This document shows, piece by piece, positions 1-13,500 of a DNA stretch of 64,000 bases. The DNA is from Volvox africanus (taxonomy: Eukaryota > Chlorophyta > Chlorophyceae > Chlamydomonadales > Volvocaceae), in contig BSDZ01000078.1 of NCBI GenBank assembly GCA_030268105.1, positions 4,329,001-4,393,000 on the forward strand, written 5' to 3'. A program made the translations under genes and the position numbers. How positions within the stretch are numbered: position 1 is the stretch's first letter; every line of letters begins with the position of its first letter. The notes under the pieces are model-generated. The model saw nothing but the letters and a program-made list of their open reading frames with translations, was not told the origin of the DNA and ran no database searches.

Positions 1-2570
1 TATGATGTATGCATGGTGGCTTGCCTTCCCCCCGGGAACGCTTGGCCTCGGGAACCGGATCCAAGCAACCGATTGCGACGAGGCCACTTTAGCAAACACT
101 GTTTCTGTTAACCTAAAACGAGTATGACAAAACGTCTAAAAATGGGAAAATAATTATTAGCTGATATGGTAGTATTATATTTGCGGGGATGACAAATTCC
201 ATGCTTTGTTCTCTGCCACATCATCTTTAGAACTGTTATGTGCCATGTAGAGGTGTAGAGCTGGCCCCTGGTGTTCCGGGGAAACATTTCAGGCCATATT
301 CACAGAATTTTTAAGGGACCCGAATATGTGTTCGATACCTAATAATTTAAAAGAACTATTGGGTTGACAGTAACGCAAAGACCTACAATAGGAATCGAGT
401 CAAGTACTAGTCCTGGTTTTACTATTGTGGCTTGTTCCACAGCGCTAGATGGTACTACGTTACAGTACAGCACGTCCAACCCATTCAATAACACGGTATA
501 CAAATTACGAAAAGTACGGCACCACGGTTTGGGGTCACGACCTTGCATACGCGACCTGGACCTTATTGCCTTACGTCCACACGTTATGGGTAAAGAATAT
601 AAAAACCAAATTCTCGCAATTGCATCAAACATGATTGAAAAAAATCCGAATGATGCGACTTCCTCACCTCTGTGAATACGACTCGTGCAGACCGAGCATT
701 AATAACACTCTAGTAACACCGGGGTGCTGCGGTGTTGCCTCACAGATTCGGGTTTAGGTTCGATTATGCCTCCACAGAACGGGAGATGAATCTGGCACTA
801 CCAAATCTGGCAAGCCGAAGCGAAGAATGTAGGTAGCCACATGCAGGCAAAGAAAACCGTATGCCATACAGCAACCTGACAGCAACCAATTGCAACGAAC
901 AGAAATTAGAGTACACGCGAACGGACATCCGTTTTAGTCGATGAGCTACACTACTGCTTCACCCCATAAAGCGTCTGCGGCGCAGCGTAGTTGCACCACA
1001 AGCGGCATCAGAATAAAAATGTTCTGTAAGGAAATCCCCGCTTCAACCTCCTTGCAGCGTTTGGTTGATGGAAGAAAACCCAAAGGCACGGAGTCAGTGG
1101 AGACGGTGGACACGGACGGTAAAAAGACCCACGCCATCGGAAAACGCCAGAACAGCCGTAGCTGCAGCAAGAACAAGAAAACCCACGCAACAGCTCTGGA
1201 GCCAATGTTGTAGTCGAGCCGATGGGCGATGAGCTATACTATACACACAGTTATGCAAGTGGATGACAGACATCTCATCCAGTTCCGATAGGGATCGCCA
1301 TTGATCCGGGATGGTAGAATCACACATCCAATCTGCCATAGCTCCTGGACCCTGGCGTCCCTGTTACCTATTACCTAATTTTTTCGAGGACCCAATTGTC
1401 CATCAAAAGGTACATGCCAACCGCCGTGCGTGAGAAAGACATTTCTCTCCTCACGCGTCCAGTCCCGTTGGAAGGGGTATGCTCGGGTCCTTGTGCACCA
1501 CCGGACGTCAACTGTAAGCACCTACTACTGCCTACTACCTACAACTGTGACATGACAGACTACATTACCGAAAAACGCCGTACAGCTCCGTGGAGTGAGC
1601 TGACACGAGGCCAAGCACCCTAATGCGCGTGTACCAATCGGTCTCACCGTACACATCGCAAGGTTATTATAGCACTATTGTGCCGTACGAACGTTACTGC
1701 TACTGCTAATGGCACAACACGTCGCCCAAATGTACATCGGGGTGCCCACTGGAGACGCGACAGGCAGGGCATTGATGTCAGCGCTACCTCGTTGCCCTGT
1801 GACTGCATTCGCCTCCTTACCTCTTACACCAATCATCAGCAATCGTCCACTCCCGGGATCATATTGATGTGCTCTTGCTGGCAGCGCACATCTCATCTGC
1901 ATTCCCAACCCAGCCCAGTCTCTCCGAAATGGGTTCGTACGGTGGGGGGCCGCAAAGCACACCGCGTTGTAATCAAATCTGGGCGGCTGACATTTTCCAA
2001 TCCCGCCCAGCCGAGCCATTCACGAGCAACGGCCAGTGCATGTTGTGGGCTATTCGGAATTGAAGCTTGGCCCCGCCGCAGCCCCACGTCCTTGAATCCA
2101 CCCACTGCGCACCAACGACATCCATCCGCAAAGACACCGTACAACTCCCAACCACCAACCCATAACAACTGTGCGCTACTTATCTACACGCCTTCTCCGA
2201 ACGAGGTGTTCAAGGGCGAGTTCCACTTCTTCAGGGAAACTTGAATTTTGAAAGTATCGCGCGATGCGAGATGCAGACACCTGTCGGATTCAGCCACGGT
2301 GGGTAAAGTCATCACTGTATATGTGTCTGTCTGTCTGCCTGTCTGTATGCACGTGTGTCTGTATGTGTGTCTGTCTGTATGCACGTGTGTCTGTATGTGT
2401 GTCTGTCTGTATGTGTGCATATGTGTTGGAGGCAGGGGGAAGGGGAGGCAGGGGGAAGGGGAGGCAGTGAGCCAGTTATCCTAACTTCACCAATACACAT
2501 GACCCATTTTGCGAATATGCGATATGGGTTAGGTGACCTGTGGGCCTGGTGCGCAACGTACCCATGCATC
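1..2570. other. No gene recognised
   Basis: I see no exon series with matching splice phases and no recognisable protein motif on either strand. Open frames are short, mostly lack splice context and overlap one another. The right part holds simple repeats, listed separately. Confidence 0.5.
2316..2467. repeat. GTCTGTAT-type and GGAGGCAGGGGGAA minisatellites
   Basis: The first part is a TG/CTG-rich run in which a unit of about 32 bp (core TGCACGTGTGTCTGTATG) occurs twice in direct succession. It is followed by two copies of a 16-bp purine-rich unit (GGAGGCAGGGGGAAGG). Frames through it translate only to low-complexity Cys/Val/Ser strings. Confidence 0.8.
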
Positions 2571-3432
2571 TCACATCCTCGCTGTAGCGGCTGCAGCTGC
2601 GGCTGCGTCCCGAACCACCGCTGGGGCTGGCGGTGGGGGCGCTGCCTTGGGCACCTCCGGTGGCGTGACGTTGACGGGGTGGCTGAGATCACCATCCGCG
2701 CTCAGCACGATAACAGCGCTCGAGGGCAGGTTGCGGACCGAGAGGTACGTGTGGCCGTTGTGATGGTGGACAGCGGGCTGCAGCGCCAGGTCTACCTGCA
2801 AAATACGATTGGATGCAGACATCGATTGGATGCGACTGAATTTGTTACGGGAAGCAGTTGTAGATGTAATCGCCACCGTTGAGATCCGGGCTGCTTCCCC
2901 TACACGACGGGGGGCAAGCCACAAGCTCCCCGCTCATGTTAGCGGCCTGTGCCGGAACTTGCACCAGGCAGGCAGCCACTTTCCCCTCCACTTACGGGAT
3001 GGAGATCTCGCCTGCTTTGCAACATGAAACCGGGCAGGTCACGTGAGGCCTTCCCACACCTCTCTTACCATATCGATGCTGGAGGCGCTGCCGCCCAGCT
3101 CCACATAAGCCGCCACTAACACGCACTCCGCCACCGCGCCATCATCGCCGAGGCTGTCATTGCTGCCATCTTGGTCGCCCCCTTCGTTATCGCTGGCACA
3201 TATGCACTGGACGTCCCAGTCATCAACCTTGGTCAGCACGCCAGCAGCAGCCGCCTCCGCCGTGATGGTGCGGCCGGGCAGCCGGGCATCTCCCGTCACC
3301 GTCGTCCTGTCCTCAATGGAGGTGGCGGCGCCCCCTGCGCCACTGAGCAGCTCTAAACGTGCGCCGGGGAGCAGTCGCGCCACTAGGCAGTCCCCGCGCT
3401 TACTGATGTGGGCCGGTCCAAAGAGACGGTAA
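2571..3432 (-). CDS. Unidentified protein, two exons (partial)
   Basis: Two exons join in phase. Exon A runs 3432-3069: the acceptor TTGCAG lies just upstream and the donor is ATG|GTAAGAG. Exon B runs from 2795 after an acceptor TTTTGCAG to an in-frame stop at 2571, or to a donor at 2575 (AGGAT|GTGAGA). Exon A begins YRLFGPAHISKRGD and is followed by an Ala/Gly-rich, moderately acidic stretch. Exon B has an HHHNGHTYLSVRNLP segment, then a Pro/Ala-rich tail. The upstream exons and the start codon were not found, so the entry is 5'-partial. I do not recognise the family. GC-rich third positions and matching phase 0 at the junction argue that it is a real host gene. No function is proposed. Confidence 0.5.
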
Positions 3433-6400
3433 CTGCAAGCCGTCGAATCATTCGAAGATACATAAATAGAGAGCCAAATGGAATAGCAATTTGGCGATCA
3501 TTCCATTTCAATCCTTGAGGGTTTGGTCGATGGATGACCAGGGCTCGATAGCTGTGCGGAGATGCCAAAAGTGTGAGATCTCCAACCATGTCATATACAT
3601 ATCAGAGAGCTTCGTGCATGGCTTTTATCAAAGGGACAGTGAACTTTTGGTGATCAAGCCGAGCAACAACTCCAACAGCTTCACGGAGCGGGGTGGGACG
3701 AGAATGATGACCGACCAGTCGCAAAGTCAGACGCCCTAAAAGCTACGCTAAGATTTTTAAATCCTTTCATGAGTTTGCAATTGTGTTCAATCCCTGAGCG
3801 ATTGCCTGACTGCGCGCGAAAGTCACCATCCGAAGGATCAACAACCGTGGTCTTTAAAAATCTCAGTAATTCCAGGCTCCTACGCACCAGCCGTAAGCCG
3901 CCAGCCCAGAATTGGCGGGTTGCGTATGTGAGCCTCCTAGCGAACCGGACGCCAATACCGAAGCGAGCGGCCTTGCAACGCTAACTGGCGAAGTCCGCAT
4001 CGTCCCGGGAAAAGATTGATGCTGAGCCCCAAGAACATCACCACGTACACCTTCATTGTAAGGCCAGCTTTCCGATTTCGGTTGTCGAAATAGCACAGAC
4101 ACAAGCCGATGAGCCGAGGCTGGGCTAGCAGTCGTCGGGAGTGTCAAGAGCCGAACTCGGTCTGAATTTTGGGTATGGTAATAGTACTTGTAAGAATGCT
4201 GCCTTGACTGGTATTATGGCAAGCAGGTCGGTAAGAAAGCCGTTAGAGTTACATTTCGCACCTGGCTGGACAAGTGGAATTGAACCCAGGCCGTGCTTGT
4301 TAACAACCTGAACACGCAAGCAGAACCGCTGGACACCGTCAGTCGATGGGTGCTGTTGCTGCCACAACGGACGCTGACAAGTCCGAGTCGCAGCTCACAC
4401 CAACCAAACCAACTCACAAACAGGCGCCGAGTACTCAAGTCCTGATAACATAGCATACTATCAGCTAAGCTGACAACGAAGCTTTTCCTGAAAGCGTCAA
4501 TATTAAGTTGACTGCTGCCATCACAGCAATACCCTTGCTTTCAAAGTGTACAAGAAATAAGTAGAAATGAAGCCATATAAGGCACATTTTAACATAGGTG
4601 TCCCGTTAACTTCGGGTAGGAACCTTGTTCGCAGCGGTTGAAAGATCCAGATCGAACAACAAATGAGTTTTCAATCCCCATTCGACCCCAAACGGCGAAC
4701 CAGTTCATCTTCTGATCATACTTCCGTCCCTGCAACTGTCTAGAGGCGCATCATGCTCTTACGTGCACATTGAGTTATCTTCCGGTTGTGCAGCATCGTG
4801 TTTTGAGCTTTTTTCGCTTTACGATGGCTCAAATGTTGTGTGCAATTAGATCAAGGGCTAAAATGTCACTTTGCCTCAACTCCTTTTGAGAGCATTAACT
4901 AGCACCCACCGATACGCCACGCCAATCAAACCGAAGCCTTAGAATATCTTCATGTAGAAGCATTCCGACAGGAAACATGTAGATGCTAATATGCATATGT
5001 ATGTGTGATGGATTATGGTAAAAGGTGATGTTAAAATGGTAATGTAGACGTTATGCTTGTCCATTTTACTATGCATCTCGTAGGAAGGATGGATGGAGAA
5101 CCGATGGCTTGAGAACTGATGGCTTGCTGAGTCCAGGCAATCTCCATAGTGGGAAATCCATACCATAGTATTTATGGTATAAATTTATTGGTCGTGACGT
5201 TTAATAAATATCTATAGTGGAAAGCTTCACCTTGAGAGACCCGACCCAAGGGACAACCTGCTGTCGAACGTGTCGGAAACGCAGTCTAAGTGACTGACTA
5301 GGCCACGCATATGAACTAACATACGTTTCCGCTTTTGCTATGATTATAGTTACGCATGTTAATTTCAGCTTCAGTACAGAATTCATCATATCATCACGGT
5401 GGCGCTACCCACAAGATGACCTCATCATTCCGTCCTAACTGATTGAACGAACTAGGATTGCGACAGTTCCCATGAGCTGTCGCACAATTAAGAGCCCTTT
5501 GGTCGCAAAGTTCTTTCATCGCATATAACTACCTGCTGAAGGAGCTGACATTATCGTTATGTACTGTTAGGAAATCTGTAAGGCGTGCATCCGCTCGATC
5601 TTTTGTAGCCCTCAACACCCGGCTCGGGACCGACGAGTCGGACCTCGACAAAAGGTAAGATAGTTACCAGGGGGATATAGTGCTCAACGTCGAAAACGCC
5701 ATCGCCCTCGAACTCGTACTTACCGGACCTTGTTGATTGCCAAGTTGCAACCCTGAGTGCCTACCGGTAAAATGCGCGCAGTCAAAGCGTTCTATCGCTG
5801 TTGCTTTTCGCGCGGTGAATATCTATTCCTCTTTCCTTCCGCCGTGTGCCAGTCAAGCCTCAGAAGCTCACGTTAAACTTGCAAATAGGACTCATCCGCC
5901 CGCTGGCATCGAGCTCCGCCTCTGTTGTCATGGTCTCTGTTAACATGAGCTACCTTTTCATACGGAGTACTTCCCTTCTTTCCATTTACATCTGATCTGG
6001 TCCGCGGTGCTGCCCCCTCTTTTCCTTCCTTGCTGCAGCCACCAGCCCAACGAGTCTACCCGGACGCATTTTGCAGATAAGACGTACCGGCAGCTAACTA
6101 ATAGACAGGAGGGCGCGTCGCATTTCCAATTTTCGTTGTTTAAGTAGGAATGGCAACACGTGCGGTATCGCAGTTGCGTCCTGGAGCCGGTTCGGCGATG
6201 GGTGCTCGGCCAGTCTTGCGTGCTGACCCACGGGTCGCGCTTCCGCTCCGCCGGACAGGCAAGTGTCAAGGGAGTCTGGGAGATGTCCTGAAAAAACCCA
6301 CGATTTTTACGGCCGGACTATTGTGATGGGCTTCGGGCTCTGGGCCCGCGGTGGGTTTTTTATTAACGACGGCATTTGATCGCAGATTGGTAAATAAATG

Positions 6401-7593
6401 TAGTTGCGTTAATTCAGTGTAATTGCGTTATTTGTCTGGTTTCATCTTTCATCCTCGTAGCCATGACCGTTTGCGAACATACTCACCTTGCGGCTTTCGT
6501 TGCTCTCAGCCTTGGATGAAAGCAGCAGCAAACTTGCAGCTTACTTGATAGTCGTATTGCGAATGAATTAATATATAAATTATTTGACACGGATGGCCTG
6601 CTCGCACAAAACTGTGCGCGGAGCATGGGTGCATGGAAGTCTTGTGCCATGGAAGTCTCGTGTCGTTAATGCGGTTCATCTCCGGAACCAGATGATACAG
6701 AAATGGAAGATCGACGAGGCTCGACGCAACTAAGCCCCGAAACCACTGCCACGTGGCATCCTTCCCACAAGTCGCACACCACCTAGAAACACTTGCGTGT
6801 CACTAGCGGCCAAGCGCGATGCTGTATCAGAAATCATCAGCCGGCTACTTCGCTGGAGTCACTTCTTCCGCAAGCGCTAATCGCTTCCCCCTCAACAATT
6901 TCAAGCACAGCTCTATTTCCAAAGTTCTTTTCATCTTTCCCTCGCGGTACTTGTTCGCTATCGGTCTCCCAGCAATGATGTGTTGTGCGGGGCTGGTAGG
7001 TAAAATCATCCGCCGCATCCGCATCCGCACTCGCGCAAGCAGTGGAGTCAGGACCTAAGGTCTTGGGCACTTCTTGGACACTTCTTGGGCAGCTCCCTCG
7101 CGTGCATTCCATCGGTTTTGGCTTCCTGTGTAGGCTGTCTCACGCTTCCCATCCGGGCCACCATTGAGCCGCCGTACAGCAGTACGCCAGGGGTGAGTGA
7201 CTCGCGGGTCAGAGTTAGGCGGCGGGGGAGAAGAGGGCCAGGGGCATTAGGAAGCATGAAGGGTGCGGGGTGTCAGTGTCGCACTGTGTCAGAACACGTA
7301 GCGAGCTGCACCACCTCCACTCGCTGCTGGAAGGCGGGACGTGGGCCGCGCTGATACCGCAGTGGCAGTTGCAAAAATGCTCGTGCTGAGGCTCTGGCGT
7401 TACGGCTGGGGTGTCTCTCGGTCCCATGTAAACAAGCGCTCACGCAGGAAATTGATGTGAGCTCTCGCGAGAGGGCGCCTCGAATTTGCGCGTGAAACTC
7501 AACACACACCGGCCTTCGTACCACAGACAAGAGAAGGGCCTAACCGTGTTTGATTTTCCAATCTATATTTTCGCTCCGAAACCTCTTTCACAG
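3433..7593. other. No gene recognised
   Basis: This 4.2-kb stretch lies between the unknown minus-strand gene and the LEA-like gene. It must hold the missing 5' exons of one or both, but I could not identify any with confidence. Open frames are short and unsupported by splice phases. A small inverted repeat at 6291-6361 is listed separately. Confidence 0.4.
6291..6361. repeat. 11-bp perfect inverted repeat
   Basis: AAAAAACCCAC at 6291-6301 is exactly complementary to GTGGGTTTTTT at 6351-6361, with a 49-nt GC-rich loop. It could be the ends of a very small MITE or a transcript hairpin. No flanking duplication is evident. Confidence 0.5.
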
Positions 7594-10500
7594 GTACGGC
7601 CCGCCCGCAGCAGCCCCCCGGCCCCAGCCGCCGCCACCCCCAGCCCAGCAGGGCCCACCCCAGGTCCAACCACTCCCAGCTCGTCAGGAACGCCGCCCAT
7701 CCCAACACCGGGTAGGTTGCGGGCCGTGGCTGCTGATCGTGATTTAGTTCGACGCATCCCGTCCAGGAAAAGCAGAAGCGGAACACTGGTTGTGTTTTGG
7801 TTAAAAGAGTACGGCTCTCCATATTATTCCCATTCCAAACGCCGGAGGTCGCAACAAAGAAGGGCGCTTATGTGACCCATGGGTCGCGGTTAGACTGGGT
7901 CGTTGTAACGCTCGTTCAGCAGCGGTAGCTATGCCCCCGGAAAATGTTATCCTTGGTCATGTCTCAGCCTAGTTTACGGCTCCGCATAGAGTGTTGAAAA
8001 TCCCCCTTTGCCGCCACCGTGCAGCCCCGGTGACTCCATCGCTTGGTACTGGACCGGCCTTCCCCGCCATTGCCGGCTTTGGCGGCGGCCGCGGTTCCAC
8101 CAGCGGCAGTGGTGGCGGCGGTGGCGGCGGCAGCGGTGGCGGCGGCCGCAGTGGCGGCGGCCCACCGGGAGGCCCCTCCGGTGAGCTCTTCTTCGTCGGG
8201 TGCGGGGAGTGGGTCTTTGCCATGGGCCCGGTTCATGATGATGATGATGGTGGTGGTGGTGACGATGATGATGATCATCATCATCATGGTGGTGGTGGTG
8301 ACGATGATGATGATGATGATGATCATCATCATCATGGTGATGGTGGTGACGATGGTGGTGGTGGAGGTGATGGTGGCGGCTATCACTGGTATTGATTTGC
8401 GCAGTACCGGTGGAAGGGTCATCGGAGGATCGCGGAATCCATTCCAAGGGAGGACAGGTGGGAGAGCAGGTGGGAGGTCACCACAGGGGGTTACGGCGGC
8501 GGAATCATGCTCCCTCCGGTCCCTGCCGCTGGCTGTCCCTCCTTCCGTATCCCCCAGGCTCCCAACCCCCCTGGCTGCCACCGGGGTGGACCGTGAGCAA
8601 GGTGCTGTACATCCTGCTGGGGCTGGGCGGTGTTTGGCTGGGTTGGAACTGGCAGAGGGAGCAGGAGCGCCGCCGCCACCCGATCAAGCATGCGGGTGAG
8701 GGAGGTGGGGGAGGGTGGAGTGCAAGGTTGTGTATTCCCCGTGCATGTGGGCTTGTGGGCACTCGGAAGTCGCAATGCGGTGTGACCCAAATCTATTGCT
8801 CTCAATTTTCGCCACCCTGGAGTGTGGGTTACGAGGATGAGATTGGATCTTCACCCCGTTGTGCATCGCCCGTATCGTTTCCACCCCACACCACCGCGGG
8901 GCGGATGGGCCCACCCCACCTGTGCGCAGTGCATGAGGTTGAGAGCAGCGCCAAGGATGTGAAGTACGCAGTCAGTGACGCGGTCAAGGATGCAAAGCAC
9001 GCGGTCAAGGTGGGGCGGGGGGGGAGGCGGGAAGGAACAGAGAAGGGATAGTGCTTCCGTTAGGACTGTAATTCCGCAGATTGTTGGAACAAAAATGTTG
9101 GGCCGAAGGGGAAGCAAACACACGGCATGTGAGGAGGCAAGAGACAGAGGCAGGAAGGGGAGTATGGGCCGTAGTGTATCCTTCTTTGTGCGTCCTCGGC
9201 ATCGAAACCATCCTTTCGCAAGCATGTTTCCGTACCGTTCCCCGCCCCTCCCCGTCTCGCCCGCTCCCTCTTTCTCCTGCTCGAAACGGCCAACCAGAGC
9301 ACCGCCAAGGACGTTAAGTACAGCGCGGAGGACACGGCAAAGGACGTGAGTCATACTGGGAAGGTGAGTAGCGGCGGCGTCCGAGCTCTCCCCCTCTCCC
9401 TTCCGCTTCCCTCCTCTCTCATATCTTTTCTAGAAAGGCTTTGCTTGGGACCTTGCCGCGAGGATCCCGCCGATATTGTTTGGCTGCATGCATGCCCCGC
9501 TGATGTCGTACACCGGTCACCGCTGGCCTGCGTCTGCTGGCCTCGTCGCCCAGGTTATCGAATCACCCGTCACTTCCTTCCGGCATCCGACTGCTGTGCC
9601 CATAGCCCCCCATAACCCCCCATAGCCCCCGTAGCCCCCCGTAGCCCCCCGTAGCCCCCCGTAGCCCCCCATAGCCCCCCGTAGCCCCCCATACTAGCTA
9701 GAACGACACCCTCTCCGAGTGCACATGTGCACCGTTTCTCCCTTCCTCCTTCAAGGGCTGGTTTACTTCCGGTAAGCATGCGGTGGAAGACGCTGCGCGA
9801 GACACCGGCCACGCGGCCAAGGCGAGTGCGGTAGTGGGCCAGTCCCTCGTACGAGTGTGTACTTTTCCTCAGGGACGTCATTTCAGGTACAGGCTATAGG
9901 AACGGCAGCTGCGGAACTCCCTTTTCGTCGTCGCCTGCGCTGCCGGGTTGCTGATCCCCTCCCCTCCATCACCCGCGCGACCATTCCCTCCATCAGAGCA
10001 CTGCCAAGGACGTGCAGTACGCTGCTGAGGACGCAGCACGGGACACCGGGCACGGCATCACGGTGAGAGCAATATCGCCATTTTCGGTGTCGTACAGAAC
10101 GGCAATGCCGTTTGGCGAGTGTGGATTGCCACTCTGTGAAGACGGAAGAAAATGGACTCGTTAAAAAAAACGAGCTGATGGGAGCTGATGGGGCTGAGTA
10201 TGTTGGGGGGGGGGGGGTAGTGCGGGTAGTGTCAGGTAAACAGAGGGAGTTTAGAGTTTAGTAGTGGGAGGGAGTCGTCCTTTGAGAAGCATGTTGATGT
10301 GAAGGGGTTGCGGCTCGTATATCTGCTTCTGCACTCGCCCGCTCGCACGTGCGTGCGGCAGGTTGCGCGGTGCGTGTGCAGCCACCACCTCCTGTCCTCC
10401 CGGGGCCCCTTCCGCATCCATTTCTGTCTGTCTGTCCGCATGGAGGTCTGTCCTACGACTAGCCAAGCATTATCGACGCTTCCTCCACATCCCGACCATC

Positions 10501-13500
10501 CCGGCAGGGTCCTTGTACGTGCCTTCCCGTGTCCTCGCTAATTGCCCCGACCCATAACCCTCTGCCAGAGCTGGTTCAAGGGCACCAAGCGCTCCGCTGA
10601 GGACACGGCCAAGGATGCTGAGCATGCAGTCAAGGTGAGGCGCCAGCGGAGGATCTCATCCTCATCGAATGAGGTCGGCATATGGCGCACTTGCACAACG
10701 TTGTGCCAGAAAAGATGTTAATTGTGGGGAATCAGAACCGTAAAGCATAATCCGATCCAATTCTGCACGTTAGAAGCCCAGCTCCCAGAAGCCCAGCTCC
10801 CTCCCTCGCTTTCTGTCCTCCTGCTTTCTGGCAGAGCGGCGTCAAGGACGTGGCCTACGGTGCGGAGGAGAAGGCCAAGGATGTCTCCCACACGGTCAAG
10901 GTACGATGGCAGCTCCCGCGCCTACCCCCAGTGGCTTGCGATCGTTAAGTCGACGAATAGAGAGGTATACGTATATAATTATACAACCGACGACCGCAGG
11001 GCAGAAGAAGAAGCCTTGTGGATCTGCAATCTAGGATATGCGCAAGAGCACGATTATACATCGCGCATACTATCCCTTGAACCATCTCTCGCGAACTAAT
11101 ACCCCGCTTGCTGGTCGCCGCCGCGTCCCCAGATGTGCGTCGTGGTGTCTGCGGGGACTTGCTGATCCCGGTTTGTGCTGTCGGTGGCCCTCCTGACGCC
11201 CTCCTTGTGTCGCCTCACCTTAAATATCTCCCTTGGCAGAGCACCGCTAAGGATGCCAAGCATACGGCTGAGGAGATGGCCAAGGACACCAAGCACGCGA
11301 TGGAGAGTACCACCAAGGACACCAAGCACACCATGAAGAGCGGTGCAAAGGTAAAAAGAGATGCTTGCCCGTCGAGAGCGGTCGGGTACAAGCCTTTTTT
11401 GCGGAGGAGACGCAAAACTTTGCCTGCATGACAATAATCCTGTCCTTGCTCTCCCCCGCGTACTTGACCAGAGGCTAGAGCAGCTGCTGACCCGGTTTTC
11501 CAGACCTAAAACAACAGTTACACTTCATATATCTAAATAGACAGTAGCATACTCAACACCCAACCGACCGCCAACCCCCACATACAACGACGTCGTGAGC
11601 TCCTTTGCCAACTGTGTCGCCTTGTACTGCAACTTCAGGACGTGCAATACGCGGCTGAAGACACCGCCAAGGACGCCAAGCACGCTGTTAAAGTAAGCCG
11701 TTCATCTGGGCCATATATGTCGGGGCGAAGTAACGTGCAAGTCACGATCTCTCCTCACGTCCAGAATCTTGATCTTGTCTATTGCATTACGGGAATGAAT
11801 GAAGGTCAAGTAATGCAAGCACGATTGGATCGGGGGGGGGCCGTTGGTTGGCCTCCTGTGCTTTTGGTGCCTCCTCACTGCATTAAGCATACCTTCTCTG
11901 CGGGCTGCAGGAGGATCCCTGCTGAGGTTCGGCAATGTGGGTGCTCACGCCCTAGCAACGAAGTAAAGATTTTCCCGCTTCTCTTGTTGTAACCAGGGTG
12001 CTGTGAAGGATGCGAAGCACTTCGCCGAGGAAGTGGCCAAGGACACCAAGCACACAGCTAAGGTGCAGGGGGAGGGAATCCGCTGATGCGGGAAATCGAG
12101 TTTGGGCATGTCCTTAAGAAAGAATGAAAGGCAGTTTTTAATGTAGAAATGTGATTCGTAATTTGAGCCGTAGTGATCGTGTTGCCAGGTATCCTCAAGC
12201 GTAAATGAAAGAAATTCTGCTGTGATAAGCGCCCCCATTCAGTGAATAGAGGCTAGCATAGAGGCGAGTGTATAAGGAGGCACAAGGTCCCTTCCCCCTT
12301 CCCACGGCTTGGGTTGTTGGTTGGACCTACTGGCTATCCGGACTATAATCCTGATGTGCGCTGCAAGGAGGCCAAGGATTGTCCATTTGCATGATGCCCC
12401 CTTGTGTTTGTGGGACATGTCCGCAGAGCGTTGCCCGTGGTGCTGAGGAGCTGGTGGAGGAGGCGGAGCACGCGGCCAAGAGGGGTGTCCGCCGCACCCT
12501 GGAAGGTGTCAAGGATGTTGCAGTCAGCGCGGGAAGCGCCCTCCGCTGGGGAACCAGCAAGGCTGAGTGTGAGTATCTGTACCTGTGCCTGTTGCCTGTA
12601 CCTCTCCCTTACAGCAGCGGTGTATCAGGATTACTAGGACAGGTTGGGGTTTGTGGGTTCAGAGCAATATGAAAGCACTTAGCGTAGTCAGCTAGTGAAG
12701 TCTGGTTCTGTATCATGGCAAGAGGGGCAGAGTAGCATGCATTTGAGAATGCAGAGTAGCATGATCGTGCAGGCGATGGATGTGGCTGCTGTCCGTCAGG
12801 CCCGTACCGAAGGTAAGGGGGCCGAGCTGCTTGACGGACCAGTAGTAGATGTGGACGGGCAGCTTGAAAAGGCGGCTGACCAAGGAGAACCCATAGAGCG
12901 GAGTATTTTCCTAGATCTGTACCCTTTACCTCCTTTCAAGGGCACTGCTCCTTAGCGTTGCTCTTCAGTGTATCTATGTCCTGACTGGTTGAACAATCGA
13001 TCTCCCTGCTGCCCTGCAGGGCCATCATCGTCTCCCGCCACGCCGCTAACCACGTCCTTTCTTCCTCCCTTGTCCTCGTCCTCGTCCTGGTCCTCGCAGC
13101 CAAGGCCGTCCGTGCGGCTGATAAGCTGGAGACCACCCTCACCGCCGGCGGCATCACCAGGACCGACGCCCGCAACGCCCGTAAGGTGGCGATATACACG
13201 TCCGCCGGTATTGGTCTGGCGGCGGCTATAGTGGGCGGTGCCTGGTACTGGGACAAGAAGGGCCGGCCCTCAGGCAAGGACATCGCCAAGGGCATCCAGG
13301 ACAACCTGCGGTCCACAGGTGGGTGCAGGGTTAGCTCGGGCCGAGGATTGTGTGCGAACAAACGTGGCGTGAGGTGTGTTTGTAAGGGGGGAAAGTAATG
13401 TGTATATGCATGTGGGCGGGCGGGCGGGCGGGCGCTGCTACATACCCGCACTGCCACACCGTCCTCGTATTGCTCTTGATACATTTGTGTGTACTCCTAC

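Noticed and set aside
2312..2882. Cys/Val/Ser-rich frames on both strands
   Set aside because: They follow from the GTCTGTAT minisatellite and lack splice context.
8043..8699. Long open frames through the GAT/GGT repeat (Asp/His/Met/Gly-rich)
   Set aside because: They are products of a trinucleotide repeat lying in an intron between phase-matched exons.
9601..9690. Regular 10-bp repeats as a possible CRISPR-like array
   Set aside because: Units are contiguous with no unique spacers, in a eukaryotic intron; it is a minisatellite.
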